From assembly GCA_947650285.1 (NCBI GenBank), contig CANTFL010000073.1, positions 186,001-250,000 on the forward strand: 64,000 nucleotides of DNA. Direction: 5' to 3'. Every line of letters begins with the position of its first letter. Position 1 is the stretch's first letter. This document shows, piece after piece, positions 24,170 through 35,896 of this stretch. The DNA comes from Hyaloperonospora brassicae. Its lineage: Eukaryota; Oomycota; Peronosporomycetes; Peronosporales; Peronosporaceae. Position numbers and translations under genes: made by a program. Under the pieces are notes generated by a model. The model had not been told where the DNA came from, did not search any database, and saw nothing but the letters and a program-made list of their open reading frames with translations.

Positions 24170-24640
24170 CGATGTAATCTTGCACAAAAACAATTTATGC
24201 CTCTCTTACCAGCAATCATTTTACCTCCTTCATCGCTTATTAAATTTTATTCGTACACCTTCTCATATGGATTGACTTCGTTTAACACAGCGGTAATATC
24301 TTCTCCCAAGCTTGTACAGTAATTGGAGTGGTTATTATATCAGCATCTTTATCATATTTTAAAGTAGCATAGCGCTTTTGCCAATTTGACGCCTTAGATG
24401 TTTATAACATAGGCAGCAATGTCCTTCTTGCCCGTGTAAACGTCAGCGCGTGACAGGTAATAGCTAAGTATATATTTGCTTCGGTAACATCGCCCCTTAC
24501 ACCGGAGTCACACTATCACAAGGAAGGTATGCATGATTAACGAAAGCAAACCTTTCGCGACTGACGGTGTATTCCTGAACAACGTACGCACTGACTTAAA
24601 CATGAAATCACTTGCCATAGACCATTTAATTCAGCTCGTA
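24170..24640 (-). pseudogene. Unidentified decayed coding remnant
   Basis: On the - strand, coding-looking pieces occur in adjacent frames: FVNHAYLPCDSVTPV (about 24545), SRADVYTGKKDIAAYVINI (about 24455), then DKDADIITTPITVQAWEDIT (about 24345) and NEVNPYEKVYE. Codon usage and amino-acid content look like protein rather than chance, but stops and shifts occur every 30-50 codons. The HxYLPCD piece is reminiscent of some transposase C-terminal regions. I do not assign a family. Confidence 0.3.
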
Positions 24641-24699
24641 AACGAGTGAAAATACCCTTGAATTATCTTCTGAAACTCTCGGTTTGCATCGTTTATCGA

Positions 24700-26750
24700 A
24701 TAATTTTCCTTTCGGATGACAGAAGTACATATCTTTGACCGAGTCCCATAAAAACGAGACATGGGTGGTTTATATTCTGCCGAAATTCGAAGATACAATC
24801 GGACTCGAATATGAGATGCATTTTATGGATTCGGAATATCGCGTCGGTAATGATTCGAGCGCAGACGTCAGTTATGAGCAACATTAGAATGGTAATTAAA
24901 TGCACCATATTGCTTATTTGTCTACAAAGTAATACAAGAATGCAAAAGTTCATGCTATCGGCTACGGGTTCCGAAGAAGATTCCAGAGAAATAGACTACG
25001 AAAACTGTCAAAACTGGTCAACCATGTAACCGTGGATGGTATGGAGTACTAGACTTCATTATGTGACGAGCCACGCAATATCGGATGTAACTACGCACGA
25101 GCTTATAACTTGTGCGGTCATTATGTTCTCTGCTGAACTTGATGCAAGTCTTCTTAAGGTCACAATGATCACTGATCGGAGCATCTTACTACTCGAATAG
25201 GATCAGGCAGTCACAGATCGTTCTGATTTATTGGGTACCGATAACAAGTGATGTGAATCCGGCGAATTACGTATGATACAGCATGACACCCGAAATTATA
25301 TTTCCATTCGGTGACAGTCATGTCGGTCGTCAACGTGCTGGCAAGCGGTTTAAAGCTGGAAGGAATGACGCCTAAGTCAATACAGTAGAAGCACAAGTCC
25401 GTATTTTTAGCGTACTTCTGTCACACGTCGTTAAGCAAATTTGGCGACGGACGTGGCTATCTAGAGATTATAAATCGGGCTTATTCCAACCGTCGAAGTG
25501 CGGAGTAGGCCAGATATCCATCAGGTGCGATGGTGCATCATCAACGGCTTAAATCTGTCGTTTATACATTACGCTTCGTTATCATTCTTTATGAAACTGG
25601 AGGACACGGAAAACGTGGTGCTCAAAGCGATGGAAACGATGACGTGAAGTAGAGGCAAACGGTATTAGCTCGTCTTGTAGGTAGAATCCAATACCTAGTC
25701 GTCATGATTAAGGATCGTTAACTCCACCATAATTGGTTGTGCAAAAAGCAATGAGTAACACGTCCATCATCGTCCAAAACAAGTAATATTTTATAGTCCT
25801 CATTCCGGATAGCTTTGAACAGATTTTCGATCGGTCTCTAGTTGTTTAACTCCTTCTTGGTCAGCTTCTGGACGGTGTTGCAAATCTTCTTCATGGAAAC
25901 CTTCATGCCATGTGTCACGTTTAGCTGATTCTGAATGTTTCGTGGAGAAAATGTTGTGTTAAGCATCCCCTTAATACTTGCAACCTACTCGCGCGATAGC
26001 TTTTGGCGGGTTAAATGCCTGGCCAAATGCAACGAAGGATTGTGGTTGTGATCGGCGGCGATGATGCTGAAAGTCCTAGATCCGTCCACTTTCGCATCGC
26101 CGCGACCTTTGAACGGGTATTTTATTAACCTGCTAGAAGTCCGTCGCTTTCTTTCACCATCGCTGATGTTATGAATGTTCTCGTACGTCCCGCCGCGGTC
26201 GCACTTGTAGTAGACTTGTTGAAGACCACGCCTCTTTTTCTTTGATCTTGCGACGACGATGGCATACCCTTAGGTAGACGCGAAACCGTTTAAGGTTGTC
26301 TCCATCTCGTTCCTGGAGGGAAATGTGGTACCAACGAGAGCGGCAGGTGGGATCTGTAGCTTTTCCAGCAACAGCGGTCCCTCTCTCTGGATTTTGTACG
26401 CCAATTTGGGAGTCCAGCTGATGCGTGTTATTATTCGGTGTTTTCTATCGTATTGAATGAGTATGAGAGGACTTAGACGAAATTGCGCGGCCAAGACAGG
26501 TGATAAAGACAGAGTGGTTTCTTTTGCAGATGGTGAAATTCATCCCTAACCTCCAGAGCACTCGTTCATTCAATTACGGCCATTTCGTTGGGTGTTTCTG
26601 CGTGAAACTGTACGGTACTGTATACGCGCATCATTCTGAACCATAAATGGCGGAGTCGTTTTCTAGTTTTAGGCAGGCGGGTGTGCCCGTAGCACAAAAT
26701 AGGGTGTGCTTCTAACATAAGTGGGGTGTGATTCTAGTCGTGGTCCATTG
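24700..26750 (-). mobile_element. Decayed MULE (FAR1-type Mutator-like element)
   Basis: Defined by the FAR1-like transposase N-terminus at 26494-25740 on the - strand and, upstream of it, a terminal-repeat-like stretch at about 26690-26745 with three spaced gggtgtg blocks, the same style as the 1908-4024 and 40965-44581 element ends. The left end and a matching inverted repeat were not found, so the lower limit is approximate. Confidence 0.5.
25740..26494 (-). pseudogene. FAR1/MULE transposase N-terminal half, with in-frame stops
   Basis: One - strand frame can be followed for about 250 codons with only stop codons breaking it. It gives VGTTFPSRNEMETTLNGFAS, then GYAIVVARSKKKRRG, then YYKCDRGGTYEN, SSRLIKYPFKG and IIAADHNHNPSLHLARH. 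This is the FAR1 DNA-binding layout (WRKY-GCM1-like C..C..H.H zinc fold) in which CPF now reads YPF. The next part, SPRNIQNQLN, is the linker before the MULE catalytic domain. The three stops are TAA or TAG at positions where Gln codons would fit, i.e. C-to-T changes. MULE transposases cut and paste elements using a DDE core; none is readable here. Confidence 0.7.
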
Positions 26751-28465
26751 CTTGATACTATATTATACTTATAACGATCCACCTTTTCTTAATAATTTAT
26801 TTTATCTTAATAGAGTAAAGCTTTATTAATTTCGACTTGGTGATCGACGTATAATAATTTTTCGACCGAAGATAGTTTTATTTTAAATAATGTGGTGTAC
26901 AGAGTAACTCTGCGAGATACATTAAACGCGTCCTAATTCGCATGATTTTCGCAATGCCTATAATATGACCCCTTCTTATACCACTAATACCTCCTACATA
27001 TTTCAAATTGCATATTACCTCCAAAAGTGATCCAAATTGCAAACAAATTTATTGTGATGTATCAACACTAAAAGAATTCTCTATGAACATTTCCACATTT
27101 TTTATTAGCTATTGACCAAAATAAAGTGTATGTGTTCCCGTGAAGAGAACGAGTTGTTTTTGCGCATCAAGCACCTCAACATAGGCTCCACACGCAATCA
27201 TGACGTCCACATTGGCTCCTTTCTCTATTTTTATCGTTTGAAGCATCCAATGGATCGAAAGGTAGTATAAAATCTAAACCATAGTGCGCATTCCACCTAA
27301 AAAATTTTTAACATACACTTAAATTGATCTTCTTCGATTCCTACTCTCTTTCACCGTCCTTTCGTGGAAGCCGAATTTGAGGGTCTGTACAAGTCATAAT
27401 TTCCAATCTAAATTACATAATCACGACAAAGAAGACCTTGAAGTGATTATGGTTGCTCATAGGGGAAATCAATGACTAGAATCTGATACGCCTATGAATG
27501 AATCGGCCATAAATCAGTTGATACATTCCAAGCATGCTTTAAAAATTTTAAATCAAAAATCTGGGCGGCATAGATTCTGCATTCACTCAAAGCCACCACA
27601 CGAGATTGGGGATCCACACAATTGTCGTCTTGATGGATCATTTGACAGTAATTTGATCATATCACTGGTACTGAAGTTACCGCCGTCTTACAAGCTCATC
27701 AACTTATATCCTTGTAACTTCTATTCAAGAGTCTTGGTGCAAGGCGATTGGATTTCCATGCAAAGCTTTATAGGAGAGAGATCGGCGTTACAAGTGTGCG
27801 CCCTTGCATAGAATAATACGCGAAGAGTGTGAAATCGATACCGGAGTTCTAATTTTGCGGAATAAGTGAGTACACAAGAAACTTGGAACAAATGGCGAGA
27901 GGCTTGATCGTCACAAAGCAATAAAATTGCGCGTTATAAACACTTGCTCCGTGTTGATATTGTACCACTTTTCATCGTTGTAATATAAATTACAAGTTTC
28001 AATTGCTTCATTAGCTAATGCGTGAGCTAGGCGTACACCATCTAGGGCTTCGAGGAATCAAGTATGGTATGAATGCGTTTTAAAGATAGAAGAACGGTAA
28101 TAACATTTATATTTCGGATTAAAGAATAACTACGTCAAATGATCCATCGGAATACAGTGGGTAATACCAGAAATCTTTCATTTTGTCTATAGTTTAACAT
28201 ACATTTTCTAAAGCAGGCGAAAATGTTACGGGGCACCGACAGCTACGTACTGGTCTGCTAGTACGGAGTTAACTTATACTGACAACAGTGACGTTCAGTA
28301 CCCTGCTAAGTATTTACGCCATAGAGGAAGGTAAACGACTAAGGTGAAGACTCTAGTCTTGGCAAAAGTAAAATTGTTATTTAATACAGTTAAGTCCTAT
28401 CACTCTTGTTTCTCTTGTTCGTCCTGACTTAATTATATTAATCTAACTAAACGTATGATGACGTC
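26751..28465. other. No identified gene
   Basis: AT-rich. A 105-codon + strand frame (27494-27811) has ordinary composition but no motif or neighbour that would support it. Confidence 0.4.
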
Positions 28466-28663
28466 TACTCACCACCCAATACGCGCGTCTAGCAGCGATT
28501 GGTGGGTTGATATCATCTCAATATCAACCAATGAGTAGACCCTTCGGTCATCCCAACAATATCACTGTACTTGGTGATATTTTTAAAAGAATATTCAACG
28601 TGATATTCTTTATTGCCAGTTTCTACTTAACGACAATGTCATGTAAAGAACTACCCCGTTACA
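28466..28663 (+). repeat. Solo-LTR-like repeat, copy 3
   Basis: Starts with tactcaccacccaatacgcg (shared block to about 28514) and ends with a decayed end palindrome, TGTAAAGAACTACCCCGTTACA (28642-28663). Same orientation and length as the copy at 11814. Confidence 0.6.
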
Positions 28664-29246
28664 GAAAAGGCTTTGGCACCAGCTGCCACATACAATTGTG
28701 GAAAACATTTGAACTTACACAACACGCGTTATTGCATGGATGAAGTGGGAATTAGACGTTTTTAAAAAATCTTGTTTCTGATTTATTAGGTATGATCTTT
28801 ATAAGCGAAGCCAGTAAACACTTGTCTGTATGGTGTGCCTTAAGTTGTAGAACCTTGGACTTGTCCAATAATTACTTGGTTTACGCATTCATCATAGTTT
28901 TAAGTCAGGTCACGATATTAATTGAGAGGAATCAATTTTTGAGATACCGTCCACGCACGGATTTAATAGTCACACAATGAGAGCCTGATCAGGAGGAAAT
29001 CTTTGGATGATGACTATAAGGAGTAGAAGCGCTACTACCGGCAGATGTTCTCGATACACCTGTAAGCTCGACAAATCGTACATTCTCTTCGCTGCTCGAT
29101 GGTACCCTTTAGATAGATTGCTGCACCCGGCCCTATATATCGTTCGCTGTGCACAAAAATACTCATATTGCACATCAACCAACTTTTTCTTCAATTTTTA
29201 GGCTGAAGACACGATCGTCTTGTGCGCTACACGTATCTAAAAAGCC
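28664..29246. other. No identified gene
   Basis: Short unrelated frames only on both strands. Confidence 0.4.
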
Positions 29247-29760
29247 ATGCAGTTTGATATTAGCCCGAATTCACCGCCTCGCATCAAAAATATAACTGAT
29301 GCTAGTTTGCGCGAGATGAGTGAGACCAAAGTCTAGTAAGCCGTGGGAAGCCCTGGCCAATGGAATAATCATAGTGAACGCAATTGTAAAAAGCAAAAGT
29401 CATTGGAGTTGCCGACAGCTTATTTGAAACATGTGGCTGCATCCATCAGTGCCATAGAGTTTGTTCTTCGTATTGAGCTACAAATGAGCAGGGACAAACA
29501 ATTATAAATATGCCCTCGAGCATATATTCGATGAAGCAAGTTCAAGCCACGCGAAGCATGTGGAAGCGCGCCAATTGGGAATACGAGATTGCTCTAAGAT
29601 AGGCGCGATCAAATAAACCTTTGTGACTTTGCATGACACGTTGGTTGACATCCTAACAAGCCACTTCCAGCGCATCAAGCTACACATTCTGCATACTCTG
29701 ATTGACCTTGAACAGCGTGATACCGGTAAGTAGAAAACCGATGTCATCGATAATTAATTC
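29247..29760 (+). pseudogene. Unidentified broken host-like gene, 5' part
   Basis: ATG at 29247 opens MQFDISPNSPPRIKNITDAS, and the same frame, interrupted by a double stop at about 29334, continues through ELPTAYLKHVAASISAIEFV to about 29500. A shift then leads to YALEHIFDEASSSHAKHVEA and, past another stop, HDTLVDILTSHFQRIKLHIL to about 29730. The long helical, Leu/Ala/His-rich stretches in shared or adjacent frames look like a decayed real protein. Further weak + strand pieces occur up to about 31 kb (for example VTWRHPRIHKIVPKNLIEVH near 30720). No family is recognised; a transposon protein is the alternative. Confidence 0.35.
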
Positions 29761-31215
29761 TCTCTTTGTCAACACTTCTTTAAAGACCTTCCTTGCCTTA
29801 TTTGTATTGCGATGGCTAGTCGGTAGGTGTATCATCCTACGCGCCGAATCGCATGTGTTTATTCATGGATTGCAGAACACGAATTGGATACAGGGAAGAT
29901 AAGCTGCATACGGAGCGGCAACTTATGACAAAGCCTCGATGCGGAAAGATGAGCCACTAATGTACGAGCGCCGTTGCTTGAGGTCTTCCCACAGCGTTCC
30001 AGTCCAACCAAAAGATGCAAGAAACTGCGCTAGCTGCCTTCAGATAAATCGTTCCGCTGTCTTTCTACATGTACAATCATGTTCACTCGTACGGGAGTAG
30101 AAGATGTTGATACAATCCATTCAAGAAATGACCGAAAGCTTCGGAATATACCCCCGGTTTTGCTAGATCACCCGCGCAGTTTCATTTCGTCATTTGTTTG
30201 GCGCGCTACTACCACTCGACACGATGTCGTTCTTCATCTCTAACTTCATTTATAAATTTTGCATGTATCTGTGCACTGTACGTCAGTGTCGCCATACCCA
30301 TCATAGATGGATGCGCCTTGGGTCTATACGATGTGGATGCCGCGGCACTCGGTACTCCCGGGCTTGTTAAATCCCTTCTGGAAGACTACTGGTGATCTAC
30401 GCTAAGTACGAAGCCAATGAAGAAGAGCGTGGGCCAAGTGCTTCACTTGTGAATAGAGCAGCCGTGGCCATCCAGTTGAAGTACCTTACGGTTTGACAAG
30501 CGAAAACCTGCTCTTTCACCAAAATTCCACCATCCAAAAGAGTCTCGCGGTCATGGCCGTCCTGGTAGAAGACATCTAACTCGCCTCAAAATCGCTTCGT
30601 TTGTCGGGCATGCTGACCCGCACCGATCGATAGACCTTGAGATGGACCATAAAGTACAAGCTCTGTTCAATAGGATCAAACTGCGAAGCCCGTGGGGTTC
30701 ACGATGTTACTTGGCGGCACCCTCGCATTCACAAGATTGTACCTAAAAATCTGATCGAGGTACATGAGGCGCTACTTCGTTACCTAGCACATGATTTATA
30801 GCCGTACGTCATACAGCTAAGGCAATCGAACAGACTATGCTTGTCAAGATTTGTCGCGGATATAAAACCTCCGGACGTACTACAAAATCTATGATCGAGC
30901 TCCTGTAAATCATTTCAAAGGCATTCGCGATAAGCCTAGGTTTAGGCCACCCTAGCTGTACATTGGTGATGTAAAGCAAATATCATGCAGAGAGAATATA
31001 CACATTGGAGAAGAATAGGTAGACTAGCATGCGAGTGACTTAATACATGAAAGACTGGTGATCAATTTCCTTCAATTTTGTCCCATGCGATAGAGTGCGT
31101 TTTTCTCTGCTTCACTCTGCTAGCTGCCACTCACAACTAGCTCCCTCGTAACTTGCAGTCCGAGGTATCGTGCATGTCGCACTTTTTCTCCTGCTCAATC
31201 GTTATGTCGATGCAT
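29761..31215. other. Mixed sequence, possible continuation of the 29247 remnant
   Basis: GC content is genic, and short coherent + strand pieces are visible, but stops and shifts prevent assignment. No terminal repeats were seen. Confidence 0.3.
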
Positions 31216-31220
31216 ATCGT

Positions 31221-31409
31221 TGTTAGACGTTATAGGTATAAAGGATGCTATGAAATTAGAAGTGATATTCGTTTGAACGTCCTTCAAACAATGTTTCTTA
31301 CGCTCTCTACCATCCAACCATTTTATAAACCGATTGTGGCTGCATCTTCCTGCCGAGAGTGGTCGGCCGAACTTCGTCAAACTCTCGCCATCTTGCATTT
31401 TCGCCAATA
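31221..31409 (-). repeat. 3' LTR of the copia element
   Basis: On the + strand it runs TGTTAGAC...CGCCAATA, so in element orientation it is TATTGG...CTAACA, with TA instead of TG at the 5' terminus. It is directly preceded by the target duplication ATCGT. Confidence 0.9.
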
Positions 31410-31445
31410 CTCCTCGGTCGTCGCACACTCGCCCACACTCGATGT

Positions 31446-32087
31446 CTACAGCAACTTGAACAGCTTTCGTAGTTCTGCATTCCTTGGCGCCGGCAATACT
31501 TTCGTCAGCAAGTCCGCCTTCATAATGATCAATTCCACAAACATTGGTTTCACGATGTCCTTGCTCGCATAATCGTATCTAAACTTCATAGGCACATCAA
31601 CGTGCTTGACACTCGACATACTTCCTTCAGTCTCCAGCTGTCTGATAGCAGCCTGGTTGTCCATGAGCATTGACATTGGGGCCTCCACTTGAAATCCAAT
31701 CTCAGGCATTTGCTCCCTCAGTCCTAGCAATTCTCTCCCAACGTGCGAGGCCGACGCCAATTCTGCATCCATTGTCGATAGCGACACCCCGGTCTGCTTT
31801 TTGCACACCCACTGCACTATAGCACCGTCCATAGTTAAATCTTTGCCTGTGACAGACTTTCGGTCCACCTTATCAGCCGTATAGTCCGAGTCGCTCCAAC
31901 TTGCCAAATTGATCTTTTTTCCTTCATTTCTTGAAACAATCATCTTGAGCTTGAGGTTCTTGGTCTCTTTTAAGCATCTTGCAACTCTCTTTGTCAGCTT
32001 CCAGTCACTCATAGTAGATTGATGAGTGCGCCGCGTGGCCTTGTGAACTGCAAGCTGATATCCGGACGTGAACATCTTTAAATCCAA
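31446..32087 (-). pseudogene. Copia RNase H domain, intact frame
   Basis: A 213-codon - strand frame carrying the copia RNase H layout: SWSDSDYTADKVDRKSVTG (first catalytic Asp), LSTMDAELASASHVGRELL (catalytic Glu in the S.AEAEY-like block), MLMDNQAAIRQL (DN..A) and VDVPMKFRYDY (the H.RI+ block, here changed), ending LRKLFKLL. It is the best preserved part of the element and would degrade the RNA template during cDNA synthesis. The final stop lies just inside the 3' LTR. Confidence 0.85.
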
Positions 32088-32154
32088 AGTAAGCTCCCCA
32101 CAAGCGACAAAAAGTCGCGAATCTTTGGTTCACCTCTTTGTTTCGGTACCGTTG

Positions 32155-33137
32155 TCAGTAACAAAGAGTCATTTTCCACTTCGTTAGATTCTTCACTGTT
32201 GGCGCACGAACACCATTCGCCTCCTTCAAACCATGACGATCAAGCATTTCTTCAATAGTCGCTTGTTGATCCACTGTGCACGTCTTTTCGTCCTCCAAAC
32301 TAACTCGCATACCAAGAAACTTGCGAACCTCGCCCAAATCTTTGATCGATAAATATGCCATCGCCTCGAAAAACAGCTCTACCATCCTCGGAATGGACGC
32401 TGTGACTAGTAAGTCGTCCACGTAAACGCCGACAATCGTCACATCGTCTCCCTGGTGCTTACAATACAAGCACATATCGGTTTCACACTGCGTGAATCCA
32501 GCCTCCTCCAGCCTGGTGTGTAGCAATTTGCTCCACAGACGGCCCGCCTGCTTGAGCCCATAGAGAGACTTCTTCAGCTGTAGCGCTAAGTACGATTTAT
32601 CTTGTACGCCAAATTGTCGTAGAGAGCCAACTTGGATTTCATCCCATGTGGAATCGCCACGTAGATATCCTAGTGCTCTTCTTTATCAGCCTTCACGTAC
32701 GCGTTGGGAATATCCCCGTGTCTCGCCGGTACTCCCCAACGCAAGGCAAGCACAAGAATCACCCAAACCGTGCTCAATTCCATAACAGCAGCAAACATAA
32801 GTCCATAGTCAACGCCATGCACCTGCTCATTGCCACAGGCAACCAATCTTGCCTTGAATCGCTCAATAGCTCCATCAGCGTCCGTTTTGGTCTTATAGAC
32901 CCATTTTGTGTGCAGCACGTGACTTTTATTTGGTGGCACTACAATCAACCAATCTCCGTTATCTTCAAGCGCTTGCAGCTCTTCCGACATTTCAGTAAGC
33001 CACTTTTCCCACTGCTCACTCTCCATGGCTTGCCCATAACTCTTCAAGTTTGCCTCCCGCACGCTATTCATCTCTTTACCAGGCCGGTTACTTTCTTCAT
33101 CATTTCTGCGTGCCTTTTGCGCCGCCGTCCTGGTCAT
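32155..33137 (-). pseudogene. Copia reverse transcriptase, frameshifted
   Basis: On the - strand the N-terminal part (33137-32670) shows AMESEQWEKWLTEMSEELQAL, WVYKTKTDADGAIERFKARL and HGVDYG..FA, the established copia RT opening. After a shift, 32526-32155 gives VGVYVDDLLVTA with the catalytic YVDD intact, then DLGEVRKFLGMRV. The region in between, with the NAYV/LKKSLYGLKQ blocks, is readable only across frames (32640-32530). Confidence 0.88.
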
Positions 33138-34299
33138 GTGAGCATCGCGCGTCCAGGTTTTTTTTTGTCCTCGTCCCTTGCTTTTTCTCTTGGAACCGGT
33201 ATTGGGTTATTCATCGACGCATAACCGCCACGCTCACCAATTTCTCCATCATCCACCGTTGGATGCACACGACGTAACTGCGCATTCTGATCCTTGGTCA
33301 ATGTCTCCACGTTTCGAACGTGCTGTGTGACGATGACGGTCTTCTCCCTTGGCAAATAAACTATGTAGTCCTTCATACCATCGCTCTTGCCGATGTTGAT
33401 GTTTTGTTTTCTACGCTCCCCCAGCGACTTGTTACTCGCATCTCTATGGACCGTGCATGGCGAGCCAAAAACCACTATGTCCCTCAAGTCTGGGATGCTC
33501 TTCGTAAGCATTTGAAATGGTGACTATCTTCCCATATTCGCTTTTCTCGGGCTCCGGTTAAGAATATACACCGCATATTCCGCGGCGTCTCCTCAAAAAT
33601 TTAACGGTAATCCACAAGCAAATAGCATGCTCCGCACCATGTTCATAATGGTACGGTGCATTCGCTCCGCTTTTCCGTTACTTGCTTAATTACGTGGCTC
33701 GCTCACCTGGCGCACAATGCCAGTGTCCTTGCAGAATAGATCCAGAGTCTTGTATTCTCCTCCACCGTCCGTCCTTAAAAGTGAGCACGACAATTGAATT
33801 GTCGATCAAAAAAGGCCATGAAGGGCTTGGACTTCTGAGCTGCGACATCCTTGGACTTGGCCAAGAAAACGCGACATTAGTTTGTCCGATGCTTGATGAA
33901 ATTTACCATGTAGCGGTTGCCCAACGCGTCCCGTGGGCTCATCGGCCCCTTCAAGTCGGATCATATAACTCCTCCAATCACGTCGATCGGAACGTTTCGT
34001 CCAGTGTCCTTCCGAGACTGCGGGTTCTTGGTTTGTTTCCCTTGGGCGCAAGCCAAACAGTTTGCCCGCAGATCATCCGTTAGCTGTATTCCTGATGCGG
34101 GATCCTTGGCCATCGTAATCATAGTGTCGTAATTAAGATGCGCAAGGCGTTTATGAAAGTGCATCTGCGGTCCTTTCTGCACATCCTGTCCGACGTCCTC
34201 ATCGTGTTGTACAAGTGCTGACATCAGCACGTCACGTCCCGTCGTACCTAGTTCGCATTTTTGTGCACGCACGACCAACACGTTATTGTGTATTCCCAC
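33134..34299 (-). pseudogene. Copia GAG-pre-integrase and integrase, frameshifted
   Basis: On the - strand, FHKRLAHLNYDTM...CLACAQGK (34170-34050) is the HHCC zinc region. Then SDLKGPMSPRDALGNRYMVN (about 33950) gives the first catalytic Asp strand, and KSKPFMAFFDRQF (about 33830) precedes a damaged RTD.GGEY block. The C-terminal part, 33511-33134, has VVFGSPCTVHRD and TQHVRNVETL. It is broken at several points. Confidence 0.8.
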
Positions 34300-34323
34300 G
34301 TCGAAAACAGCTGGCCCTTCGTC

Positions 34324-34971
34324 CTATGCGGCTACCACACGGTATTCGCCCCGGTATGATATTACACACCTTTTACTCTCCAATAGTCCATACGACATAA
34401 CGTTTCTCTCGAGGTTTTCTGCGAAGTACACATCCGTCAAGCGCATCTTGTTTCTTTTACTCAGTACTGTCGTAGCAATAATCGCACTTCCACGCATCGT
34501 TATGCGCAGGTGTCCACCATCCGCAGCGACGCACTCGCTGATGTGCTTCTCAGGACCTTCCAGTAATAAAGCTTCACTAACCAGGTGTCGACTCGATCCG
34601 CTATCGAGGATCCAGTAATCATCCTTGACACTTGATCCGCCTATGGCCAAAACGAAGTCCACATCATCCGTCGCTCTTGTCTCAGCACTGCCCTCGGGGC
34701 ACGCTATCTTTAAATGTCCTGGCTTTCCACATTTGTAGCACGTGCGCACATCTCGACGGTCCTTGCGATTGTGCGTTCGGGTCTTGAGATAGGCTCGGCG
34801 TCCATTTTCGACGGTATTAACCACGTCCTTTCCGATATTCTCCCCGTGCAGTTCGATCTCTGTCGACTGCGCGAAGTGCGCAAGCTCTTCCGCCTGCCGC
34901 AAATAGTCTAAGCGCGTGAGGTTTAGCCTCGCCAACATCGACACCCTCATACTGCGGTCGGCGGAATGCAC
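34324..34971 (-). pseudogene. Copia gag C-terminus, zinc knuckle and protease
   Basis: A 215-codon - strand frame. CYKCGKPGHLKIAC (about 34750-34710) is an intact CX2CX4HX4C nucleic-acid-binding knuckle, and WILDSGSSRHLV (about 34615-34580) is the copia aspartic protease active site with DSG intact. The preceding portion is the helical end of gag. Same frame as the upstream gag pieces. Confidence 0.85.
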
Positions 34972-35169
34972 AATGTTGTCTTAAACTAGGTTGTTGGCAC
35001 CTCCTCACGCTTTACTCACCGCCACCAAATACAGGTAATGCTCCGTTCAGCTTTGCTTGGAACTCTTTGGAGCTGTAAAAATCTTCATACTTTGTGCAGG
35101 AGTTATCTTGGTCGCAAACGAATGGAGTAGACTCTGCCTCGCATGCTCTAGCGTCGGCTGTTCTTCAAA

Positions 35170-35892
35170 TCACCCCTCGACCTGTTGATTGTAATATCTT
35201 TCGTCCATTCCGGTCAAGTGGTGCCCTAGCATGTCTACCTTGACGTCTTCACTCCACTGGAAACCACTTGCTCGCTCCGCGAATATGATCTGCCTTACAA
35301 ATCTCTTGCATCGCGATAAAGACCCACTTCCAAGACCTTGAAACAATTCCTTGCCATCAAAAGGTCGAATGCCCAGCTTCCTCTGTTGCGTATCCGGCAC
35401 ACGATCGTATTGTAATCCTGGTACCATGTGTGGTGGAGGTGCCGGCTGGTGAATGGGTAGTGGCACGTAATGCTGAGGCAGTACTGGTTGCGGCGCTTGC
35501 GCCATCTCAACATTGGCCGATGCACCAGCGTATCCAGGCTGCCTTGCACCAAAGTACGTTGATGGCGATACGCCGGGTGACACACGCCTCGGTGGCGACA
35601 CATCCAACGCCTATCTGGTCATGGCTTTGCCTTGCCCCAACATCGAACCAAAAACGCTGGCCTCATGGCCCTTCAAGCGCTCCTTCTCCTCCAGTCGCCC
35701 TTGCGACGCCTCCATGCGCTCCATGCGCTCCGTGAGGCCCGTGAGAAGGTCCAGCAGCTTGCTCTGCGTGTCCCTTGGTTCTTCCTTGACCTCTTCTTTC
35801 TCCTCCAGGGCGCCGGCCCTTTCGCGACCGGCATCTGCCCTGCGCTGCTGACGACCTTCAGCCGCAGCAACTTCTTCGCCATTTGGGCTCAT
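35170..35892 (-). pseudogene. Copia gag N-terminal part with one in-frame stop
   Basis: The ATG at 35892-35890 (MSPNGEEVAAAEG...) lies within the primer-binding site. It is followed by a Glu/Arg/Lys-rich helix (RERAGALEEKEEV), a Leu-heptad-like stretch (LLDLLTGLTERMERM), one stop at about 35611, and then in the same frame a Pro/Gln-rich segment and FDGKELFQGLGSGSLSRCKR, RQIIFAERASGFQW and VDMLGHHLTGMDERYY, typical of oomycete copia Gag. It forms the particle coat around element RNA. Confidence 0.75.
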
Positions 35893-35896
35893 AACC
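35885..35896 (-). promoter_or_regulatory. Copia primer-binding site matching the anticodon arm of tRNA-iMet
   Basis: On the - strand GGTTATGAGCCC follows the 5' LTR with no spacer. Its complement GGGCTCATAACC is the anticodon stem-loop (CAT anticodon) of initiator tRNA-Met, the internal half-tRNA primer known from Drosophila copia. The ATG inside this site is the first codon of gag. Confidence 0.75.

Noticed and set aside
27494..27811. 105-codon + strand frame containing LVLKLPPSYKLI, slightly like copia gag
   Set aside because: One short similarity, no other element parts or LTRs nearby.
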